Below the pieces are notes generated by a model. That model was not told the DNA's origin and did no database searches. It saw only the letters and a list, made by a program, of their open reading frames with translations. A stretch of DNA of 12,229 nucleotides. Source: Bacteroidales bacterium UBA1223. GTDB taxonomy: Bacteria > Bacteroidota > Bacteroidia > Bacteroidales > P3. The stretch lies in assembly GCA_002309155.1 (NCBI GenBank), contig DBXB01000020.1:1-12229 (forward strand), read 5' to 3'. The position numbers and the translations under genes were made by a program. Below, one piece after another: positions 5,291-10,939 of the stretch (positions are counted from its first letter, which is position 1; the number at the start of each line of letters is the position of its first letter).

Positions 5291-7234
5291 ATGAATATAA
5301 ATATTAAGCAATTAGGTAATGTTCAGGTGGCTTCCCCCAGTTCTATCATAGACCTTATTTTGCAGGTGAAGCCCGATGAATTAAACAATTACTGCGCCGC
5401 AAAGATTGACGGCAAAGTCGTTGACTTGAGGGACGTTGTGGAGGAGGATTGTGAGATTGAGCTTTTGGACAAGTCCTCTCCCGAGTCGCTGCCTATCCTG
5501 CGTCACACCACTGCCCATATCATGGCTGAGGCTGTGAAGCATCTCTATCCCGAGGCTAAGATAACCATCGGACCTGCTACGGACAAGGGGTTCTTCTATG
5601 ATTTCGACTTCCGTCCTTTCAACCGAGAGGATCTCGACGCCATCGAGAAAGAGATGAAGTCTATCATCAAGAAGGCTACCCGTCTGGAACGCAAAATCGT
5701 CTCCCGTGACGAGGCAAGAAAGATTTTTGAGGAGAAGCAGGAACCTTACAAGCTGGAACTGCTCGACGCCATCGCTCCCGACGAGAGAATTACTATTTAC
5801 AGCCAGGACGACTTCGTGGACCTCTGCTCCGGCCCGCATCTGTTGAACACCCGCCTTATCAAGGGCTTCAAACTCATCGCCAACTCCAACACATACTGGC
5901 GTGGCGACCGTAATGGTAAATCGCTGACCCGTATCTTCGGTGTAGCCTTCTTCAGCAAAGAGGATCTCGATGCTCATCTGGAATATCTGGAGAACATCAA
6001 GAACCGCGACCATAACAAGCTGGGTCGTGAGATGGAACTCTTCACCGTGGTCGACGTCATCGGTCAGGGTCTTCCGTTGTTGCTCCCCAAGGGCGCCAAG
6101 ATTGTGCAGACCCTGCAGCGCTGGATTGAGGACTTGGAGGACAACGAGTGGGGCTACATCCGCACCAAGACACCGTTGATGGCTAAGAAGGACCTCTATG
6201 AGATTTCAGGTCACTGGCAGCACTATCGTGACGGCATGTTCATCATTGGCGACCCCGAAGACCCCGAGGTGATGGCGCTGCGCCCCATGACTTGCCCGTT
6301 CCAGTATTACGTCTACAAGTCAAGTCCCAAGTCATATCGTGACTTGCCGAAGCGCTACAGCGAGACCTCCACGCTTTTCCGTAACGAGGACTCAGGTGAG
6401 ATGCACGGTCTGACGCGAGTCCGCCAGTTCACCATCTCCGAGGGACACCTCATCGTGCGTCCCGATCAGATGGTTGAGGAGTTCAAAGGTTGTCTGGCTC
6501 TCGCCAAGTATTGCCTCACAACTTTGGGATTGCAGGAAGAAGTGACATACCATCTCTCGAAGTGGGACCCGAACAATACTAAGAAATATATTGGCACAGC
6601 CGCGGAGTGGGAGGACAGCCAGCAACATATCAGGAATATTCTGAACGAGTTGGAGATTCCGTTTGTTGAAGATGACGATGAGGCGGCATTCTACGGTCCA
6701 AAGGTCGACATCAACGCCAAGAATGTATATGGCAAAGAGGACACCATGATTACGGTCCAGTGGGATGCCCTGTTGGCTCCACGCTATGATATGTTCTACA
6801 TCGATCAGAACGGCAACAAGGTTCGTCCTAATGTCATTCACCGCACAAGTATTGGTTGCTACGAGCGTACGCTGGCTTGGCTGATTGAGAAATATGAGGG
6901 TGCTTTCCCCACCTGGCTCTGTCCCGAGCAGGTGCGTGTGCTGCCCATATCAGAGAAATTCCTCGACTACGCCAACGCCATCAACAAGGAACTCCTCAAA
7001 GCCGGCATCCGTTCCACTGTCGACGAGCGTTCCGAGAAGATTGGTTACAAGCTGCGTGAGGTGCGTCTGCAGAAACTGCCCTACGCTCTTATCGTCGGTC
7101 AGAAGGAGCAGGATGAGGAACTTGTCTCTGTCTGGAACCGCAAACTGGGCGACAAGGGTTCGACGAAACTGAATGACTTCATCGACCTGATTCGCCGTGA
7201 GATCGACACCAAGTCGCTGACTCCGATAGAGTAA
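5291..7234 (+). CDS. thrS: Threonyl-tRNA synthetase
   Basis: Class II synthetase that joins threonine to tRNA-Thr and clears mischarged Ser-tRNA. 647 aa, the usual full length. Domains in order: TGS (about 1-62); editing domain with its site H72, H76 (HTTAH), C179 and H183 (CSGPH); catalytic core with motif 2 in LFRNEDSGEMHGLTRVRQFT; and the C-terminal anticodon-binding domain starting near VRVLPISEKF. The catalytic zinc ligands are C335 (MTCP), H386 (EGH) and H517 (IHR). After motif 2 the enzyme reads ISEGHLIV where E. coli has QDDAHIF, which I recall as a Bacteroidetes variant. The ATG at 5291 is chosen because the TGS domain starts there; the in-frame GTG at 5246 would add 15 residues that fit no ThrRS. 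It has its own promoter and terminator, so it is separate from infC. Confidence 0.97.
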   Translation: MNINIKQLGNVQVASPSSIIDLILQVKPDELNNYCAAKIDGKVVDLRDVVEEDCEIELLDKSSPESLPILRHTTAHIMAEAVKHLYPEAKITIGPATDKGFFYDFDFRPFNREDLDAIEKEMKSIIKKATRLERKIVSRDEARKIFEEKQEPYKLELLDAIAPDERITIYSQDDFVDLCSGPHLLNTRLIKGFKLIANSNTYWRGDRNGKSLTRIFGVAFFSKEDLDAHLEYLENIKNRDHNKLGREMELFTVVDVIGQGLPLLLPKGAKIVQTLQRWIEDLEDNEWGYIRTKTPLMAKKDLYEISGHWQHYRDGMFIIGDPEDPEVMALRPMTCPFQYYVYKSSPKSYRDLPKRYSETSTLFRNEDSGEMHGLTRVRQFTISEGHLIVRPDQMVEEFKGCLALAKYCLTTLGLQEEVTYHLSKWDPNNTKKYIGTAAEWEDSQQHIRNILNELEIPFVEDDDEAAFYGPKVDINAKNVYGKEDTMITVQWDALLAPRYDMFYIDQNGNKVRPNVIHRTSIGCYERTLAWLIEKYEGAFPTWLCPEQVRVLPISEKFLDYANAINKELLKAGIRSTVDERSEKIGYKLREVRLQKLPYALIVGQKEQDEELVSVWNRKLGDKGSTKLNDFIDLIRREIDTKSLTPIE

Positions 7235-7267
7235 AAACCCCTTCGGTCTATTCCGTTTGACAATTAT

Positions 7268-7304
7268 GGGTTGACAAGGCTTGTCCGTGTCAACCCTCTT
7301 TTTT
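7268..7304 (+). terminator. Terminator after thrS
   Basis: GGGTTGACA (7268-7276) pairs with TGTCAACCC (7288-7296), an 11-nt loop, followed by TCTTTTTT. A standard intrinsic terminator 33 nt after the thrS stop, separating thrS from the infC operon. Confidence 0.92.
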
Positions 7305-7322
7305 ATATTATTTCATTCTTTT

Positions 7323-7353
7323 TCTGATTATTTCCAAATCTTTTGTATTTTTG
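7323..7353 (+). promoter_or_regulatory. Promoter of the infC-rpmI-rplT-rplS operon
   Basis: TATTTTTG (7346-7353) is a full -7 match; TCTG (7323-7326) lies 19 nt upstream as a 3-of-4 match to TTTG. It sits directly after the thrS terminator. The predicted leader is about 130 nt, long enough for regulation by IF3 or ribosomal protein, but no known leader structure was recognised. Confidence 0.75.
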
Positions 7354-7487
7354 CATCTTGCAAACTCATGCAGGAGACGTATAAACTGTGAGTTATCTTC
7401 TTTTGTATGTGATTGTTATGTGTGTGTATTAATGTAGTTGAATTATTAAAAAATCAATCTTTTCTAGTATTAATTAACAATTTTATT

Positions 7488-8057
7488 TTGGCAGCACCAA
7501 TAAACAACCAACCTAACAGAGGTCCTCACAACAACCGAGGACCAGTGAAAAAGGAACCCGACCATCGGATTAATGACCGTATCACTGCTCCCGCAGTGCG
7601 TGTGGTGGGCGAAGGCATGGAACCTACCATCATGGATATCCGTGACGCTCTCCGTCTGGCTTATGACCAGGGTCTCGACCTTGTGGAGATCTCTCCCAAT
7701 GCCCAGCCTCCCGTCTGCAAGATTATCGACTATCAAAAGTTCAACTATGAACTCAAGAAGAAGCAGAAGGAGATGAAGGCAAAGTCGAGCAAAGTCGTCA
7801 TCAAGGAAATCCGCCTCAGTCCGCAGACCGACGATCATGACTTCGAATTCAAGCTCAACCATGCCATCCGATTCCTCAAAGAGGGCAACAAGGTGAAAGT
7901 CGACATCTTCTTCAAAGGGCGTTCCATCCTCTACAAAGAACAAGGTGAGACCCAGCTTCTCAAATTCGCCGAAGCCCTTCTGGAGTATGGAAAACCAGAG
8001 CAGATGCCCAAACTCGAGGGCAAACGCATGATGATGCTTATAGCACCCAAGAAATAA
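7488..8057 (+). CDS. infC: Translation initiation factor IF-3, non-AUG start
   Basis: IF3 binds the 30S subunit, checks the start codon and initiator tRNA, and keeps subunits apart. About 189 aa. The N-terminal domain is HRINDRITAPAVRVVG...LDLVEISPNAQPPVCKIIDYQKF, then the lysine-rich linker helix (ELKKKQKEMKAKSSK), then the C-terminal domain VVIKEIRLSPQTDDHDFEFKLNHA to MLIAPKK. There is no in-frame ATG between the stop at 7410-7412 and the Met in VVGEGM (7617), which lies inside the conserved N domain. The start must therefore be non-AUG. TTG at 7488 (giving MAAPINNQ...) is preferred; the preceding ATT at 7485 is equally well placed and is the codon used by E. coli infC; TTG at 7413 would add 25 unlikely residues. 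First gene of the infC-rpmI-rplT-rplS run. Confidence 0.95.
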   Translation: MAAPINNQPNRGPHNNRGPVKKEPDHRINDRITAPAVRVVGEGMEPTIMDIRDALRLAYDQGLDLVEISPNAQPPVCKIIDYQKFNYELKKKQKEMKAKSSKVVIKEIRLSPQTDDHDFEFKLNHAIRFLKEGNKVKVDIFFKGRSILYKEQGETQLLKFAEALLEYGKPEQMPKLEGKRMMMLIAPKK

Positions 8058-8114
8058 ACACGATCACATATCCTGTTATCATATAAGTTATCAAACCTTT
8101 TAAACAGTAAAGTA

Positions 8115-8318
8115 ATGCCTACAATCAAAACAAAATCGAGTGCCAAGAAACGCTTCGCTTTCACCGGCACTGGTAAAATCAAGAGAAAGCATGCTTACCA
8201 CAGTCACATCCTGACTAAGAAGGAGACTACACAGAAACGTAATCTCGACCACACCACCTTGGTGAGCCGCGACGACGAGAAACGTGTAAAACGCATGCTC
8301 CTCGGCAGCGGAATGTAA
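8115..8318 (+). CDS. rpmI: 50S ribosomal protein L35
   Basis: 67 aa, the normal size for bL35, a small basic protein of the large subunit. The sequence MPTIKTKSSAKKRF...TGTGKIKRKHAYHSHIL...K and the ending RVKRMLLG follow the family closely. It lies 57 bp after infC in the conserved infC-rpmI-rplT order. The gap contains GTTATCA twice (8075 and 8087) but no promoter match, so transcription is most likely from the infC promoter. Confidence 0.97.
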   Translation: MPTIKTKSSAKKRFAFTGTGKIKRKHAYHSHILTKKETTQKRNLDHTTLVSRDDEKRVKRMLLGSGM

Positions 8319-8397
8319 TATCATTCCCACGGAGTAATTAACCATTATTTACAGCACCAAAGTGCAGAGACGAATAGTTGTTGATGATTAAAAAATT

Positions 8398-8418
8398 CAA
8401 TTTTCAATTTTCAATTTT
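8398..8418. repeat. 7-bp tandem array CAATTTT, 3 units, rpmI-rplT gap
   Basis: Three perfect CAATTTT units at 8398, 8405 and 8412, preceded by the degenerate AAAAATT. The same heptamer type occurs inside menA at 804-838. The array lies within the 142-bp gap between rpmI and rplT, the longest gap of this operon. The gap shows no -33/-7 promoter and no terminator; it ends in an A-rich stretch before the rplT ATG. Confidence 0.85.
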
Positions 8419-8460
8419 CTGTTTGGTTTTCTGCCGCTGAAATGAAAAAAAATTAAATTT

Positions 8461-8808
8461 ATGCCAAGATCAGTTAACGCAGTTGCTTCAAGAGCACGCA
8501 GAAAAAAAATCCTCAACCGCACCAAAGGCTACTGGGGTAGAGGTAAAAATGTATGGACTGTAGCCAAGAATAAATGGGAGAAAGGTCAGACCTATGCCTA
8601 CCGTGACCGTAAAAACAAAAAACGCGAATTCCGCGCTCTTTGGATTAACCGTATCAATGCAGGCTGCCGCATCAACGGCATCTCCTACTCCGTCTTCATG
8701 GGCGAGTTGCATAAAAACAACATCGAACTCAACCGCAAAGTTCTTGCCGACCTGGCTATGAACAATCCCGAGGCATTCTCGGCAGTTGTAAAGATGGTGA
8801 AGAAATAA
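8461..8808 (+). CDS. rplT: 50S ribosomal protein L20
   Basis: 115 aa, the normal size of bL20, which binds 23S rRNA early in large-subunit assembly. The N-terminus MPRSVNAVASRARRKKIL and TKGYWGRGKN are the family's basic RNA-binding arm; the globular part contains RDRKNKKREFRALWINRINA and ISYSVFMGEL. The ATG at 8461 gives the conserved start. In Proteobacteria and Firmicutes L20 represses its own operon through leader RNA. Here the 142-nt rpmI-rplT gap with the 7-bp array is the only space for such control between the genes, but no 23S-like mimic was recognised. Confidence 0.97.
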   Translation: MPRSVNAVASRARRKKILNRTKGYWGRGKNVWTVAKNKWEKGQTYAYRDRKNKKREFRALWINRINAGCRINGISYSVFMGELHKNNIELNRKVLADLAMNNPEAFSAVVKMVKK

Positions 8809-8837
8809 ATGTTTAACCTGTAAAATTTTTGAATATC

Positions 8838-9191
8838 ATGGGAAAAACAGAATTGATGCAATACGTTGAAAATTTGGTGGAACGCAAAGCTTTCCCCGAA
8901 TTCAAGGCCGGAGATACTATCACTGTCCATTACAAAATCAAGGAAGGTAACAAAGAGCGTATCCAGAATTTCCAGGGTGTCGTTCTTCAGCGTTCCGGAA
9001 GTGGTTCTACTGAAACCTTTACTGTTCGTAAGATTACCAACGGCGTTGGTGTGGAACGTATATTCCCCATCGCTTCGCCTTTCATCGAGCAAATCGATGT
9101 CAACAAGCGTGGTGCCGTCCGCAGAGCCCGTATCTTCTACCTCCGCAATCTTACCGGTAAGAAAGCTCGTATCAAAGAGAAAAGACGCTAA
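8838..9191 (+). CDS. rplS: 50S ribosomal protein L19
   Basis: 117 aa bL19, located at the interface of the ribosomal subunits. AGDTITVHYKIKEGNKERIQNFQGVV, TVRKITNGVGVERIFPIASPFIE and KRGAVRRARIFYLRN are the family's core segments, and the basic tail GKKARIKEKRR closes it. The ATG at 8838 is chosen; the in-frame TTG at 8829 adds only LNI. It is 29 bp after rplT with no promoter or terminator between, so it appears to belong to the infC operon. In E. coli rplS is instead in rpsP-rimM-trmD-rplS, so its position here differs from that arrangement. Confidence 0.96.
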   Translation: MGKTELMQYVENLVERKAFPEFKAGDTITVHYKIKEGNKERIQNFQGVVLQRSGSGSTETFTVRKITNGVGVERIFPIASPFIEQIDVNKRGAVRRARIFYLRNLTGKKARIKEKRR

Positions 9192-9219
9192 ACTCTTTTC
9201 CGAGACAGGAATATGTGAC

Positions 9220-9253
9220 AAGCGGCACAGTCGAGAGATTGTGCCGCTTTTTT
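9220..9253 (+). terminator. Terminator of the infC-rpmI-rplT-rplS operon
   Basis: AAGCGGCACA (9220-9229) pairs with TGTGCCGCTT (9240-9249), a 10-nt loop, followed by a T-run to 9253. A strong intrinsic terminator 28 nt after the rplS stop. Confidence 0.93.
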
Positions 9254-9284
9254 ATCGTACATGCCAGCTAGTGTTTTGAGTCTG

Positions 9285-10031
9285 CTATCTGAATAATTTT
9301 GTTGTGGGCGGTTTGGTGTTTAGCACCTCCTGCATGATCTGAGCAGGTTTCTGACTATTCTCTCTCTCGAAACGAGGCATGGTGCTGGCCACCATAAAGA
9401 TGGCGAAAGTTATTAGAATCACCCCGACGCTCTTGTTGAAGATGTTCAGGAAACGATAGGTTATCAGTCTCTGCAGCAGTGATGCCAGTTTGCATTTCAG
9501 AATGTCCATGGTGAGGGTGGCTGACAGCACTCCGCCAAAGAAAAGATATCTCTGGGCTATGGTTATCTCACTGTCGTTGCATATCAAGATGGCCACTATG
9601 GTGGTCCAATATACCCATATCAGAGGGTTGAAGATATTGAGCAGTATGCCGCGAAGATAGATGATAAACCTGCTGGGTATGCTGGCGGTGTAAGGACTGA
9701 TTCTGTCAGATTCAGAGACCTCTGTGGCGCGGCGTGTCTTCAGAAGCATGGTGTACAGTCCGAAGCCGGCAATCACAGCGGCGCCCAGATAGATTATCCA
9801 GTGGTTGTTGAGGATGGCTATGGTTTGGTCGATGGGAATCTTACGTGAGATGAGCAGCAGTATTGCAACTATTGCCACGTCGCTGGTGCTGACTCCCAAT
9901 GCGAAAGGATATGCGTTGCGGAATCCGTAATGGATGCTGGCTTGGATTTGCGAGAAGAATGCCGGTCCAAAACTGAAGAACAGTGAGAGGAATATACCCC
10001 CTAATATGCCAAGCAGGAAAAGTCCCATCAT
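9285..10031 (-). CDS. LysE/RhtB-family amino acid exporter
   Basis: 248 aa inner-membrane protein with about six predicted helices. The N-terminus GGIFLSLFFSFGPAFFSQIQASIHYGFRNA holds the LysE-family pattern of a conserved Gly-Pro after the first helix. ALGVSTSDVAIVAILLL is the second helix with its conserved Asp, and ILLNIFNPLIWVYW is the fourth-helix N-P motif. The family exports amino acids such as lysine, threonine or homoserine; the substrate here cannot be told. The C-terminal tail after the last helix (about 30 polar residues) makes it longer than the usual 205-225 aa. Start at ATG 10029-10031 or the next codon, also ATG. It stands alone on the minus strand, divergent from the purL-like gene; no promoter match was found for it in the short shared region. 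Confidence 0.85.
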   Translation of the reverse strand: MMGLFLLGILGGIFLSLFFSFGPAFFSQIQASIHYGFRNAYPFALGVSTSDVAIVAILLLISRKIPIDQTIAILNNHWIIYLGAAVIAGFGLYTMLLKTRRATEVSESDRISPYTASIPSRFIIYLRGILLNIFNPLIWVYWTTIVAILICNDSEITIAQRYLFFGGVLSATLTMDILKCKLASLLQRLITYRFLNIFNKSVGVILITFAIFMVASTMPRFERENSQKPAQIMQEVLNTKPPTTKLFR

Positions 10032-10068
10032 TATTATTAATTATTCTTAACGTGTTATGATGGGTATT

Positions 10069-10100
10069 ATTGTATAATGTTAATTTTTTTTGTAATTTTG
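10069..10100 (+). promoter_or_regulatory. Promoter of the purL-like gene, very close to its start codon
   Basis: TAATTTTG (10093-10100) is a full -7 match; ATTG (10069-10072) 20 nt upstream matches the -33 TTTG in three of four bases. The ATG at 10115 is only 14 nt after the -7 box, so the mRNA leader would be about 10 nt, close to leaderless. Confidence 0.7.
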
Positions 10101-10114
10101 CATTTTCTTTTGCT

Positions 10115-10933
10115 ATGAACGATAACGAAACCATCTCCGAGGAAGTCCTCGACGCCATGGGTGTGAGCCGTCCTGTGTATGAGGAGCTGCAGACCGTCGT
10201 GGGGCACATGCCTACAGTCGACGAGCTCAGCACTCTCCTTGCCATGTGGAATATGCAAGGGAGGAGGCAGGGTTTGCTGACATGGCTCAAGGGCTTGCCT
10301 CATGCTGTGGAGCGTCATGACTATCTTGAGCATGAACAGGAACCTCAGAGTCGCGACGTGCGTGAGCCCAGAGTGAAGGAATGCATACAGATAGCGCGGG
10401 ACCTCTGTGCTGAGCTGCAAGGAAAGGAAAGCATGGTTGTCGACGACAATTGTTTTTTCCGTCATCGTGGCGATGCGATATACATGGTTGGGGATGTATC
10501 GCTGTTCTTTGGCAATTCCGTTTATAGCCGTCAGGTTCTGCACCTGGTCGACAATCCGTTGACACTCGACGGTGAAGATGAGACGGCGTCATACCTGGAC
10601 CTCATTCTGTCGAGTCTGTTTGACGACCAGAGGATATTCAGCATGTGCCGGGTCTCGAGTGGCGGACTCTTCGGTACTCTGGTTCGTTGTTGTAGTAGGA
10701 TGGGGGTGGGGTTTGATATCCTTTCCTGTCGTGAGGTGCGTATGGACTCGTTTCTTTTCGGAGAGAAAGGGGTGCGTTACGTTGTCTCTATGGATGAGCC
10801 CAAGGAGGATTTCTTTCTCCAGAAACTTGTCGAGGCACGTGTCAACTGCTGTTTCCTGGGGCGTACGACAAAGGGCCGAATCCTAGTCGACGACATGGAT
10901 TTCGGCCCTGTAAATCGTTATCTTGTTAGATAG
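10115..10933 (+). CDS. Short FGAM synthase (PurL)-related protein, probably non-catalytic
   Basis: 272 aa, soluble. Residues 12-62 (AMGVSRPVYEELQTVVGHMP then TVDELSTLLAMW and TWLKGLP) line up with the N-terminal linker of PurL (pattern G-L-x-E-E-y, L-G-R-x-P-T-x-x-E-L, s-x-M-W-S-E-H-C-S-Y-K, W-L-K-x-L-P). The signature WSEHCSYK is replaced by WNMQGRRQ. Residues 119-272 match the last AIRS C-like domain: GDAIYMVGD, FGNSVYSRQV, VSSGGLFGTL (usually DVSxGGL), RMDSFLFGE and FLGRTTKGRILVDDMDFG. The ATP- and FGAR-binding middle (about 450 residues of the 740-residue small PurL) is missing. The frame is intact and has a promoter, so it does not look like simple decay. The ATG at 10115 is used rather than the TTG at 10070. 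Assignment is by remembered family patterns, not by a search; a regulatory or binding role is inference. Confidence 0.7.
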   Translation: MNDNETISEEVLDAMGVSRPVYEELQTVVGHMPTVDELSTLLAMWNMQGRRQGLLTWLKGLPHAVERHDYLEHEQEPQSRDVREPRVKECIQIARDLCAELQGKESMVVDDNCFFRHRGDAIYMVGDVSLFFGNSVYSRQVLHLVDNPLTLDGEDETASYLDLILSSLFDDQRIFSMCRVSSGGLFGTLVRCCSRMGVGFDILSCREVRMDSFLFGEKGVRYVVSMDEPKEDFFLQKLVEARVNCCFLGRTTKGRILVDDMDFGPVNRYLVR

Positions 10934-10939
10934 CTGTTC

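Noticed and set aside
8075..8093. Direct repeat GTTATCA twice upstream of rpmI
   Set aside because: Two 7-base copies 12 bp apart in AT-rich sequence are easily due to chance; no further unit and no promoter next to it.
8319..8460. L20-type autoregulatory leader or small RNA in the rpmI-rplT gap
   Set aside because: No convincing pseudoknot, 23S-like mimic, promoter or terminator could be drawn; only the 7-bp array is supported.
10115..10933. The purL-like gene as an ordinary AIR synthase-related enzyme or as a pseudogene
   Set aside because: It lacks the nucleotide-binding half and the WSEHCSYK signature, so an active enzyme is unlikely. The frame is intact, with no internal stop, and it has a promoter, so it is kept as a gene, not a pseudogene.
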